NCBI RefSeq assembly: GCF_030272615.1
Contig: NC_081405.1
Coordinates: forward strand, 654,496,920-654,554,919
From: Cryptomeria japonica
Lineage: Eukaryota; Streptophyta; Pinopsida; Cupressales; Cupressaceae
DNA length: 58,000 bases
Direction: 5' to 3'
Shown here: positions 24,008-35,592 of the stretch, in pieces
Layout of the letters: every line of letters begins with the position of its first letter
Position numbering within the stretch: the stretch's first letter is position 1
Made by a program: the position numbers and the translations under genes
Notes under the pieces: generated by a model
The model's database searches: none
Told to the model about the DNA's origin: nothing
Seen by the model: only the letters and a program-made list of their open reading frames with translations

Positions 24008-24173
24008 ATTAAATGTGGTATTAAAGCATTATAATAAATAATAAATTAAATTTCCTTACTATCAAGATTATTTACTCTAGGTAAAAAGGTTAATTATATT
24101 AGGTTAAACATTAATATTTGATTTATTTAATTTGCTGCTAATATTTAATTAAACATAGAGGAAACATACCATT

Positions 24174-25047
24174 TCAAATATCCTTGGGTGCCCTTTTTGT
24201 CTTCTTTTTAGAAGACTCCCCCTTTTCTATTTTTAAACTCTTTGACACAGACCCTTTCTTGGCTTTATTAGCCGATAAGGAAAGAAATTCAAGCCATTTT
24301 TCTCTTGCTGCCTCTTTCTTCAGAAAATGATTTTTAACAATAATATGAATTAAGCTAGGATATTTAATTTGACCATCCTTCCGTTTTACCCTAGCTACCA
24401 TAGAAGAAATTTATGAAAACAGAAAAGATGAAAGATTTACCCAAGTTTTAGGCCTTGTATTTGCATACCTTAGGCAAATCAATAGTCGCATTCCTGGGAC
24501 CAATACTAAACCATATTGTCCTTCACAAGTGAAAAAATTCATGACCTAAAGAATGACAGTCTTCCATGGCTCATCTAGACTGCTTCTATTTATTCCTTTT
24601 GTGCTACCTTTATGCACCTGTAAAATAGGGTTCATTTCATTCTCCTGGTAGAAGGAATTAATTACTTCATCAAATTTGATGTGTCATACCAGAAATTTCA
24701 CTTATGACCTGCAAAGTCACTTCAATTACCTCTCCACCGACTCTAGTAACATTGACATTGAAGTTCTTCACAAATTCTTCCACAATTTTAGGTGAATACC
24801 CTTCATACATCTGAATTAATTTTATCCATCCTTGTTCTTGCAACAATCTTTTTGTTTCTAGGTTAAGGCTAAAATTTTCTGGCTCTGCAATTCTCTTGTT
24901 TCCCATTTTTGTTGAACTCTGAATTTGTTTTTTATCACTGAACTTAGCTTTTGAAAATGAGAAATGAAATGAGGTAATTTCTATATCTTGATTAGAAATC
25001 ATATCAAAATGAAGATTAATTACACACACATGTCTCATAATTTTCAT
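24174..25047 (-). pseudogene. Extra ORF downstream of Gypsy-C pol (plant transposon domain-like)
   Basis: Two frames on the minus strand (25047-24670, likely Met MGNKRIAEP at 24906; and 24401-24174). The first has LLQEQGWIKLIQMYEGYSP, then VEEFVKNFNVNV and a GGEVIEV stretch. By eye this resembles the 'putative plant transposon protein' domain found near plant Gypsy pol genes. The region between still reads FFTCEGQYG and the second frame ends in a lysine-rich tail. At least one frameshift separates them. Its position after integrase on the same strand suits an accessory or env-position ORF of Gypsy-C. The family call is from memory of the pattern and is moderate. Confidence 0.55.
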
Positions 25048-25650
25048 AATAAATCGGATGATTTGCCCACCATCATCTTGTACTTTGATTTCAGATTTGC
25101 TGAGTTGGTAGTGGTCGAATATGTGTGGTTATCACCATAATCATTACTTTTAGATTTTGAAATGACAACTGACATCAATTCAATCTTTTAAAATATTTTC
25201 ATCCTTTCAGATTTTTCTTTTAATAATTACCATTATTGATATACTAGCGAAAAAACTTAATACGAACAAAATTTATCATTCTTACATTATATCTACAAAA
25301 TCATAAAATAATACTTAGGATAAACATTTAGATTTTAATCATTCAATGTATATTGGTTAGGAATCATTATGAATAATTTATCATCTTTCTACTCATAAGA
25401 AGTAGCACGATTGACAAGGAGATGAAAGAGCAAAGATTAACATGTCAAGATAACAAGTCAAACAATAGTTCTTAAAGCTTCTTTTGCATGGACCAATAAA
25501 ATATTTATAAAATTATTCTTGAAACCATCAGAAACTATCAGGAACATAAGTGAAAATGTTTTAGCAAAGACTTATTCAGGAACTTTAAATCCATCAGGAG
25601 CTACTAGGAGCTACTAGGAGCAAATTGGAGTTGATCGGGAAAAAGCCGTC

Positions 25651-25795
25651 ATTTCTAGTTTTCAACTTTTCCATAGGTATGAACTGCCATTTCTAGTTTT
25701 CAATTCACCCTTGAGGTAGACCACCATTTTGGGTTTTCAATCTCCCTCTTGTTTTGTTTTTTTGAAAGATAAACTTCCCTTTCAGGTTTTCAATT
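25651..25795. repeat. Imperfect repeats of TTTCTAGTTTTCAA
   Basis: Four copies of a block ending GTTTTCAA, spaced 38, 37 and 53 bp, in the 3' untranslated stretch between Gypsy-C integrase and the extra ORF. On the minus strand each is GAAAAC followed by a purine-rich run. The 775 bp from 25048 to 25823 otherwise holds no gene. Confidence 0.55.
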
Positions 25796-25823
25796 TATCT
25801 TCTTTATTTAGCCTTTGCTGGAA

Positions 25824-26262
25824 TTAATATACATTATTGGATCCCATCACATAAGTGATATATTCCATGATTTCCTCACATAATTCTTCTATTGATGTTG
25901 TTTTTCTATATAACTTAAGATGATGATCATTAACCAACATCATTCTCTTCTCTCCATAAATAGGTATTAATTGGACTGCACCATTATTATAAACTTGACT
26001 AATCTCATTAGGTCCCAACCATCTTGTATGAAATTTTCCTTTAAATTCTTGGAACCTTGAATGAAATAACAGTGTCCAATCTCCCTTTTTAAAAAATTTA
26101 GCTGCAATATGCTTATCATGTCATAGTTTCCTTTGTTTTTGAATCAATTGTGTATGTTGCAGTGCTTCTGTTCTCATCTCATCTACTCGGTTCAGCTGCA
26201 AAATTCTGGTTTTCTCTGCTTCTCAAAGATTAATCCCATCTTCCCATGTTGTTCTTAATGTT
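25824..26262 (-). pseudogene. Gypsy-C integrase C-terminal part
   Basis: On the minus strand this reads the end of a Ty3/Gypsy integrase: a helical block (RVDEMRTEALQHTQLIQKQRK), a GDW motif, KFHTRWLGP and the closing VNDHHLKLY. One stop falls inside, near 26130. It is the missing end of the integrase at 34158-34928; S2 lies between the two halves. Removing S2 and one TTTAG copy joins the halves in one frame. Confidence 0.9.
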
Positions 26263-27439
26263 TTTAGTGTTTTTCACCAAAACTAGTTAACCCAAGTTCA
26301 CCTGCAATTGATCTATGAAAAAGCCAGTTTCAAACAATGAAGAACTTCAGAACTTGGACAACATGACAAGGATAAAAATCCTTCTATTCTTCAGGCTCTA
26401 CAAAACCTAGGTGGGTGTACCTTTGATGCATAGAATTAGATCTATTACTCATATATGACAGCATCAACAAAAGCAGATAGATCTCATTAGAGGTTTAAAA
26501 ACAAGGAGGGTATTGTAGATGGGCTAGATCTACACTTACATCTCAACAATGTTTGAACATGAGATGGATGGAACACTACCACAGAACAGAAAAAGAAATA
26601 TATTCTGATTTTTTTATTTTAAATTTTTGCAAGTAACTTCTAACTGTAACAGATCAATGCCTCTATCTGGGCATAGAGTCAATACAAATAGCCACAAATG
26701 AAATCCAAACTGCACATCAGATTCATTGAAAGATATCCCTATATTAATGCCTGACATTAATACATTCTAAACTTTAATCAAAAGATCATACATATCCAAA
26801 CATAAATTCAGATTCACAATTTCTATTCATAGAATTTAAAATCCCTTTTGTAAAAGATTCCTAAGAACAGGAATTACACTCCCCCTTAGAGAGGATAAAT
26901 TCAAAATCCCTTGAAAATTGAATTTTATTGAAAATGAAGAAATGCCTGAAAGACAATCAAATGAAACTGTATATATGCCTTACATATATGTGACTTGCAA
27001 CTAAGAAACAATCTGCATAATGTATCTATTCAATGGCAGAAGAATAGGAACATCAACAATTACAACTGAGAAAATTAAATGCATTAGACTAGAACCCCTC
27101 TTGGAAATCTCCCTTGGAGAAATTCTTCAAAAATTGTAACCCCTACAAATAAGAAGAACTCTAAATATGAAGAAGAGGGAAAAAACCAGATTTTCATCAC
27201 AAATTGCCAAGTGTCCTCCTTCCCCAACTGAAAATATTCTTTGCATCATTCCCGTGGAAACTGCTCTCAAAATATTTGACATGTGTTAAAACTGACAGTA
27301 GAAATGAACTATTCGTTCCGCTCGTTCTGAGAGCTTTCCAATGACATATAATATGCTTATATTTGGATAAAAAAAACCTGTCGGCCATTAATTTCTCTTT
27401 ACAGTCAATCATTTAAATTTTTGCATTTTTTGACATAGT

Positions 27440-27720
27440 CAGAACTATATATTTAATTTTGATTTTTCCCTTTCTGCTATGCATTCATTTATGCCATGTG
27501 TCAGCTCTTGGTTCACTCGTGGGTACACCTGGATGCCACCTGACCTACCACCTGTCCACCACCTCACCTTGAGTTGGACCCACCACTGGACCCGGGCCCA
27601 CCTTGTCGCTAATCCACAATGGGTAACTAGCAAGCAAGTTCCCTTCACGGACCAGCGACCACTGTTGGATCATCTAACTTGCACACACACTAACCTCTAT
27701 TTCCATCACAAAATTTAGTT
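27440..27720. other. GC-rich part of S2 R-U5
   Basis: A locally GC-rich block downstream of the S2 promoter (for example CCACCACTGGACCCGGGCCCACC near 27580-27602, which holds the palindrome GGACCCGGGCCC-like core). Open frames on both strands are products of composition, and I do not call a gene. It would lie in the 5' leader of an S2 transcript. Confidence 0.4.
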
Positions 27721-27887
27721 GCCTCAAGATGCGTGTGCATGTGTGCGTGAGGTCCACTGGGCATTGAGCCTTCTTACTTACCAAAAACCTCTTTTCTTTT
27801 GGACACTAAGGATGTGACTAGTTTTGTATTTAAATAATACAGAGTTCCATCTCACCACCAATGTGGGATAAAGAATTTATGCCCGTG

Positions 27888-27897
27888 CCTTTTATAC
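27888..27897 (-). promoter_or_regulatory. TATA box of S2
   Basis: The minus strand reads GTATAAAAGG followed about 30 bp later by TTTATCCCACATTGG, a usual plant core promoter layout. It sits about 1.6 kb from the 3' end of S2, in keeping with an LTR promoter. The likely start is near 27860. Confidence 0.7.
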
Positions 27898-29052
27898 CTG
27901 CACATGCCTCCACATTTTGCGCATATGTCTGCCATGGCATGCGCATTTGCTTGGTAATTTCTAAGTCTCTTTCTTTTAGCTTGCGCATGGTTTTGCATTT
28001 ATTTGGCAATTTTTTAAAACTTTTCACTTGGTAAAATAATTGCCCTGTTGGAAATCTTTATTCTGAGTAAATACACCAGTTGTTGGATTTTTTTATCTTC
28101 TGCAATTGTTTGTTAAAAGATCATTTTCACCTCTGAGTGAAAATGCTTTACCACACAATCCACATACTAACATTTTACTCATTATTGAAACATTTTCACT
28201 TTAAATTGTACAATCCCCTTTGAGAGAAAATTTTTCTCATGTCGGTAAAATCATTAACCCTTCTATCTCTTCCACTTTAAAATTTATGCAGATACTTCAC
28301 AAGTCTTTTATCTCTTATCCATTTTTAATATGTGAAAGTTTTGCTCTATTGTGGGTAAAACATCTTTACCTTGTCACACTCATTATCATCACCGATAAAA
28401 CTCTTCACCAATAATTTCTTATTAAACATATATCCGCTGGTGAAATAAAATTTAGAATTGAAATATTTTCATCCTACATATGAACTATGAACAAAAATAT
28501 TATTGTTCCAAAGAACACAGTTGTATTTTTCACTTTGTATATTTTCCTCAACCATGGCGGTCGTGAGACTATGGAAAAACCTACATTTTATCTTGCCAAA
28601 ATTTTTAGAGAAAATAAAATCCCCTTCATTGCAATGCCGCAATGAATAATGTCCCTCCTTTTTCCAATCGCGCCATCACAAGATTTCAGAGATGTAAATA
28701 AAATTGCAAAGGAGATAACATTTGATTTTATTTTTTTAACTTTCTTGGGCCTACCAAATGCTATTCACACTTTCATTTAAAATCATTATAAAATGAATTA
28801 AATGATATTTCGAATACCAAATAATATGTCTAATAATGTTATCTCAAAACAGTATTAAATAATTTCCTAAACCATTTTTCCAATTGACTCCATATATAAT
28901 TATTATTTAAATCATAATAATGAGTAAAATAATAATATATTACCACTGATTTGGAACCATTACAATATCTATTTGGATCAATCATCTGCAAAAATTTAAT
29001 CATTGAAATTTGATTTTTACTGTTTTGCAAAATGATCAAAACCACCTCTGTA

Positions 29053-32000
29053 TCCCCGGAAACTGCCTTCAGAAACCACTCAAATGGCCACTTGAGACCA
29101 TGCCATCTGACAAGCATATAGACTGATATATTTTTAATCACCTTGCAAAATATATTTCCTGGAAGCTTACTAAGCTGCAACATTTTAATCCCCAAAGTTC
29201 ACTACTTAGCTGTTTTTGCACTGTAAACTGCCAAAAACCTCTTCAAACCCAATTTCAAAACAATTTTGAAAACATATCAGATAAAATCATGAAGAGTTAG
29301 AAACTGGCACACACACTCATTTCACTACAAGCAATATCATGGAATAATTGGTCTGAGAAAATAATCATTTGAGTGAAAGATATTAATGCTCAAACTAGCC
29401 CATTTACATCTTGTTTCTAAAACATTGAAAAAGTCTATATGGAATGAGCCTTGAAAACTGACTAAACGAAGAGCTGGGGCGCTATAAATTGGGTAGATGG
29501 TAGGAAAACCTATAGTTATTCATGGTGTACTACCACTTTTAATTTCAGGTCAACCGGGTGTGATATACAAAATTCAAAAAAGGGTACCGAACTGCTGTTT
29601 TACACTGTCTGATTTGCAAAAAGCAATAAATTGCAAATGATTTAGCTTTGGCAAACAGGTCAAATGAAATCATAGGAGTCTAAAAAATGAGTAGAGTAAT
29701 ACATAATTTTGCAGGGAACACAGGGGAACAATAATTTCTTCATGATAATCAACTGGGCATTTATTACACATATGTAAAGTGGTGCTTAGACTAGCTATTA
29801 AAACAGGGACTTATGCAAACAATACAAACTACAAATAGATCGGGTCTGCCAAACTGAGCAAATGGATTCATAGTGACTTGAAATTTCGCATGTGGACACA
29901 CCTATATGTCTACAATTCAGGGGTACAATTTATTTAACATGACAATCAACAGGTCATGAAATGCAAGGCCTCAAACTAAGTCATTTGATCAAAGCTCTAC
30001 ATGTGCATAAAACAACTTTCATTCCCCGGAAACTGCCTTCAGAAACCACTCAAATGGCCACTTGAGACCATGCCATCTGACAAGCATATAGACTGATATA
30101 TTTTTAATCACCTTGCAAAATATATTTCCTGGAAGCTTACTAAGCTGCAACATTTTAATCCCCAAAGTTCACTACTTAGCTGTTTTTGCACTGTAAACTG
30201 CCAAAAACCTCTTCAAACCCAATTTCAAAACAATTTTGAAAACATATCAGATAAAATCATGAAGAGTTAGAAACTGGCACACACACTCATTTCACTACAA
30301 GCAATATCATGGAATAATTGGTTTGAGAAAATAATCATTCGAGTGAAAGATATTAATGCTCAAACTAGCCCATTTACATCTTGTTTCTAAAACATTGAAA
30401 AAGTCTATATGGAATGAGCCTTGAAAACTGACTAAACGAAGAGCTGGGGCGCTATAAATTGGGTAGATGGTAGGAAAACCTATAGTTATTCATGGTGTAC
30501 TACCACTTTTAATTTTAGGTCAACCGGGTGTGATATACAAAATTCAAAAAAGGGTACCGAACTGCTGTTTTACACTGTCTGATTTGCAAAAAACAATAAA
30601 TTGCAAATGATTTAGCTTTGGCAAACAGGTCAAATGAAATCATAGGAGTCTGAAAAATGAGTAGAGTAATACATAATTTTGCAGGGAACACAGGGGAACA
30701 ATAATTTCTTCATGATAATCAACTAGGCATTTATTACACATATGTAAAGTGGTGCTTAGACTAGCTATTAAAACAGGGACTTATGCAAACAATACAAACT
30801 ACAAATAGATCGGGCCTGCCAAACTGAGCAAATGGATTCATAGGGACTTGAAATTTCGCATGTGGACACACCTATATGTCTACAATTCAGGGGTACGCTT
30901 TATTTAACATGACAATCAACAGGTCATGAAATGCAAGGCCTCAAACTGAGTCATTTGATAAAAGCTCTACATGTGCATAAAACAACTTTCATTCCCCGGA
31001 AACTGCCTTCAGAAACCACTCAAATGGTCACTTGAGACCATGCCATCTGACAAGCATATAGACTGATATATTTTTAATCACCTTGCAAAATATATTTCCT
31101 GGAAGCTTACTAAGCTGCAACATTTTAATCCCCAAAGTTCACTACTTAGCTGTTTTTGCACTGTAAACTGCCAAAAACCTCTTCAAACCCAATTTCAAAA
31201 CAATTTTGAAAACATATCAGATAAAATCATGAAGAGTTAGAAACTGGCACACACACTCATTTCACTACAAGGAATATCATGGAATAATTGGTTTGAGAAA
31301 ATAATCATTCGAGTGAAAGATATTAATGCTCAAACTAGCCCATTTACATCTTGTTTCTAAAACATTGAAAAATTCTATATGGAATGAGCCTTGAAAACTG
31401 ACTAAACGAAGAGCTAGGGCACTATAAATTGGGTAGATGGTAGGAACACCTATAGTTATTCATGGTGTACTACCACTTATAATTTCAGGTCAACCGGGTG
31501 TGATATACAAAATTCAAAAAAGGGTACTGAACTGCTGTTTTACACTGTCTGATTTGCGAAAAACAATAAATTGCAAATGATTTAGCTTTGGCAAACAGGT
31601 CAAATGAAATCATAGGAGTCTGAAAAATGAGTAGAGTAATACATAATTTTGCAGGGAACACAGGGGATCAATAATTTCTTCATGATAATCAACTGGGCAT
31701 TTATTACACATATGTAAAGTGGTGCTTAGACTAGCTATTAAAACAGGGACTTATGCAAACAATACAAACTACAAATAGATCGGGCCTGCCAAACTGAGCA
31801 AATGGATTCATAGGGACTTGAAATTTCGCATGTGGACACACCTATATGTCTACAATTCAGGGGTACACTTTATTTAACATGACAATCAATAGGTCATGAA
31901 ATGCAAGGCCTCAAACTGAGTCATTTGATAAAAGCTCTACATGTGCATAAAACAACTTTCATTCCCCGGAAACTGCCTTCAGAAACCACTCAAATGGCCA

Positions 32001-33902
32001 CTTGAGACCATGCCATCTGACAAGCATATAGACTGATATATTTTTAATCACCTTGCAAAATATATTTCCTGGAAGCTTACTAAGCTGCAACATTTTAATC
32101 CCCAAAGTTCACTACTTAGCTGTTTTTGCACTGTAAACTGCCAAAAACCTCTTCAAACCCAATTTCAAAACAATTTTGAAAACATATCAGATAAAATCAT
32201 GAAGAGTTAGAAACTGGCACACACACTCATTTCACTATAAGGAATATCATGGAATAATTGGTTTGAGAAAATAATCATTCGAGTGAAAGATATTAATGCT
32301 CAAACTAGCCCATTTACATCTTGTTTCTAAAACATTGAAAAAGTCTATATGGAATGAGCCTTGAAAACTGACTAAACGAAGAGCTGGGGCGCTATAAATT
32401 GGGTAGATGGTAGGAAAACCTATAGTTATTCATGGTGTACTACCACTTTTAATTTTAGGTCAACTGGGTGTGATATACAAAATTCAAAAAAGGGTACCGA
32501 ACTGCTGTTTTACACTGTCTGATTTGCAAAAAACAATAAATTGCAAATGATTTAGCTTTGGCAAACAGGTCAAATGAAATCATAGGAGTCTGAAAAATGA
32601 GTAGAGTAATACATAATTTTGCAGGGAACACAGGGGAACAATAATTTCTTCATGATAATCAACTGGGCATTTATTACACATATGTAAAGTGGTGCTTAGA
32701 CTAGCTATTAAAACAGGGACTTATGCAAACAATACAAACTACAAATAGATCGGGCCTGCCAAACTGAGCAAATGGATTCATAGGGACTTGAAATTTGGCA
32801 TGTGGACACACCTATATGTCTACAATTCAGGGGTACGCTTTATTTAACATGACAATCAATAGGTCATGAAATGCAAGGCCTCAAACTGAGTCATTTGATA
32901 AAAGCTCTACATGTGAATAAAACAACTTCCATTCCCCGGAAACTGCCTTCAGAAACCACTCAAATGGCCACTTGAGACCATGCCATCTGGCAAGCATATA
33001 GACTGATATATTTTTAATCACCTTGCAAAATATATTTCCTGGAAGCTTACTAAGCTGCAACATTTTAATCCCCAAAGTTCACTACTTAGCTGTTTTTGCA
33101 CTGTAAACTGCCAAAAACCTCTTCAAACCCAATTTCAAAACAATTTTGAAAACATATCAGATAAAATCATGAAGAGTTAGAAACTGGCACACACACTCAT
33201 TTCACTACAAGGAATATCATGGAATAATTGGTTTGAGAAAATAATCATTCAAGTGAAAGATATTAATGCTCAAACTAGCCCATTTACATCTTGTTTCTAA
33301 AACATTGAAAAAGTCTATATGGAATGAGCCTTGAAAACTGACTAAACAAAGAGCTGGGGTGCTATAAATTGGGTAGATGGTAGGAAAACCTATAGTTATT
33401 CATGGTGTACTACCACTTTTAATTTCAGGTCAATCAGGTGTGATATACAAAATTCAAAAAAGGGTACCGAACTGCTGTTTTACACTGTCTGATTTGCAAA
33501 AAACAATAAATTGCAAATGATTTAGCTTTGGCAAACAGGTCAAATGAAATCATAGGAGTCTGAAAAATGAGTAGAGTAATACATTATTTTGCAGGGAACA
33601 CAGGGGAACAATAATTTCTTCATGATAATCAACTGGGCATTTATTACACATATGTAAAGTGGTGCTTAGACTAGCTATTAAAACAGGGACTTATGCAAAC
33701 AATACAAACTACAAATAGATTGGGCCTACCAAACTGAGCAAATGGATTCATAGGGACTTGAAATTTGGCATGTGGACACACCTATATGTCTACAATTCAG
33801 GGGTACACTTTATTTAACATGACAATCAACAGGTCATGAAATGCAAGGCCTCAAACTGAGTCATTTGATAAAAGCTCTACATGTGCATAAAACAACTTTC
33901 AT
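29053..33902. repeat. Tandem array, five units of exactly 970 bp
   Basis: Units begin at 29053, 30023, 30993, 31963 and 32933, each at TCCCCGGAAACTGCC, with no net indel in any. The array ends after exactly five units; the bases after it (TCC at 33903-33905) repeat the first bases of the unit, so the ends are TCC...TCC. Copies differ by a modest number of substitutions; unit 1 is the most distinct. Each unit carries GCTATAAATTGGG on the plus strand (unit 3 has ACTATAAATTGGG). There is no coding sequence: the frame 28839-29195 merely crosses the left edge. The array lies in the U3 of S2. Confidence 0.98.
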
Positions 33903-34157
33903 TCCACCCCTTGAAATGGGTACTTGACAAACTGATCTAAATTGAATTGTGAAAGTTGTAACCCACTGCATAGGCTCAATGAAAGATGTAGGACACATTT
34001 CCCGTATTTTCTCATGACAATCACCAAGCTGTATTTTACATGCCCTCAAAGTAGGCCTCTTAGGTTGATTCATTAGGTGGTCATTTGAAAGTATAGATGC
34101 AAAATTTTTAATTGGGCCTCTGAAGTTCCTTAAATTTTTATGAGTCCCAACATTTAG

Positions 34158-34928
34158 TTCAAACTCAATTGGTATGATAGGTATTTTTTCATATACGAAT
34201 TCATATGGGGAAAATCATGTCGTTGTTTTCCATGTTGTAGTGTAAGCCCAAATTGCTTCATCCAACCTATTTGACCAATTTGATTTCCTCAATGAAACTA
34301 TTTTTGTGATTATATTTTTCAATTCTCGACTGGTAACCTCCACCTAACCCTTAGCTTGTGGATGATAGGATGAAGATTTTCTATGTGTCATCTTATATCT
34401 ATGCATAAAAGCTTCCATCATACCAGACATGAATTGTGGTCCTTGATTAGATACTATTTCTCATAGAGAACCAAACCTTTGAAGAATTTGTTTGTACATA
34501 AAATCAACAACTTTCTCTTCTTTAACTACTGGCAATGCTTTCACTTCAACCCATTTTGTTACATAATTTGTACATACTAGAATATAATGATACCCTTTTG
34601 AAGGGGGATCTATGGGTCCCACAAAACCAATACCCCACTTATCAAAAGGTTCAAGAACTGTTTGTGGTTGAAGTGGCATCTCCATTGTTTTTGTTGGTCT
34701 CCCCATGTGCTGACATTCATCACAGTGCTTCACATGAAATGAAGCATCCTTAGTCATGGAAGGCCAAAAGTATCCTGCTCCCAATATTTTATGGATTGTC
34801 TCGATTGTTGAATAATGTCCACCTTCTAGTTCATTATGACATGCATGAACAATGTCATAAACATCGATATCTTGTATACACTTGTGAAGAATATGGTCAG
34901 GACACATTTTAAATAGAAATCCATTCAT
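34158..34928 (-). pseudogene. Gypsy-C integrase, zinc and core part
   Basis: It begins with the zinc region (HACHNELEGGHYS, then CDECQHMGRP) and continues into the core with WGIGFVGPI, where the usual Asp-Phe is Gly-Phe, and SNQGPQF, where the catalytic Asp is Asn. The later block reads HPQAKG-stop-VEVTSRELK with the Glu kept. A stop follows QRFGSL at 34461. The frame ends at the S2 insertion point. Confidence 0.9.
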
Positions 34929-35099
34929 CTATTGGAACCTAGAACTCTCATCAATTAATAATTTATTTTGCTTAGAGTTAAAATGATTTGGGCACTTCAC
35001 TGTTACAAGGTAATTTGCAATATCTGCAAACCATGGTGCTTGTACTGAGATAGAAAATAGATGTTAATCCAGAAAGGCATCATTAACTGGTTCATCATT

Positions 35100-35592
35100 A
35101 CCCTACAAAACCATTCTAGAGAGAAAATCGGCTACAACATTATCTTTCTCAGGTTTTTTTTACAATAGTTATATCAAATTCTTACAAAAGAAATAACCAT
35201 CTAATTATACATTCACCAACCACAACTTTGTTCATTAAATAACAAATAGCTGAATGATCTATATGAATAAACATTTTGTAACCAGTGATATAGTGTCTGA
35301 ACTTGTTTATAGCATACACAACAACTAAGAATTCCTTCTTAGTTGGACTCAAATTCTTACTGATGTTGTAAATAGCATGCATTGATCCATTTCATCCTTT
35401 TGTCCTAAAACTAGTCCAATGGAAAAATTAGATGCATCAGTATGTATATGAAACGGTTCTCCCCATGCCGGTCTCTTAATTATCAGTGAGACAGTCAAAG
35501 CATGTTTTATAGTTTCAAATGACTTCTGACAGTCTTCTGTCCAGGAAAATTTTGAATCCTTCTTGAGTAAAGTGAATAATGGCTCAACAATT
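35100..35592 (-). pseudogene. Gypsy-C RNase H domain
   Basis: It shows FHIHTDASNFSIGLVLGQ (first catalytic Asp), LSPTKKEFLVVVYAINKFRHYI (Glu) and FIHIDHSAICYL (Asp), followed by a linker toward integrase. Frames overlap and shift near 35380, so it is broken. Confidence 0.85.

Larger units (their letters stand above)
26268..34152 (-). mobile_element. S2: giant solo LTR with a 5 x 970-bp array
   Basis: A 7,885-bp insertion with TG...CA ends and a perfect 5-bp duplication TTTAG (26263-26267 and 34153-34157), placed inside the Gypsy-C integrase so that removal restores the frame. No coding domain, no second LTR and no long terminal inverted repeat is seen, so a solo LTR is the best reading. Its TATA box is on the minus strand at 27888-27897, which makes 34152-27870 the U3 (6.3 kb, holding the array) and about 27860-26268 the R-U5. 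Without the four extra repeat units it would be about 4 kb. A different 5-bp-TSD element with internal loss is the alternative. Confidence 0.8.

Noticed and set aside
24174-24401. Lysine-rich frame as a ribosomal or histone-like protein
   Set aside because: The upstream frames tie it to the accessory ORF of Gypsy-C, and the lysine tail is just its end.
27445-27718. Overlapping frames on both strands (GC-rich)
   Set aside because: Long frames on both strands at once follow from local GC content; no start context or domain.
28839-29195. 118-aa minus-strand frame
   Set aside because: It crosses the left edge of the 970-bp array, and the other units hold only its truncated start.
29053-33902. 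CRISPR-like or centromeric satellite array
   Set aside because: The 970-bp units are contiguous with no spacers and lie inside an LTR insertion with a target duplication; five copies are far fewer than a satellite.
26268-34152. S2 as a DNA transposon
   Set aside because: The ends share only TGTT as inverted repeat, and a 5-bp duplication with TG...CA fits an LTR better than the DNA superfamilies I considered.
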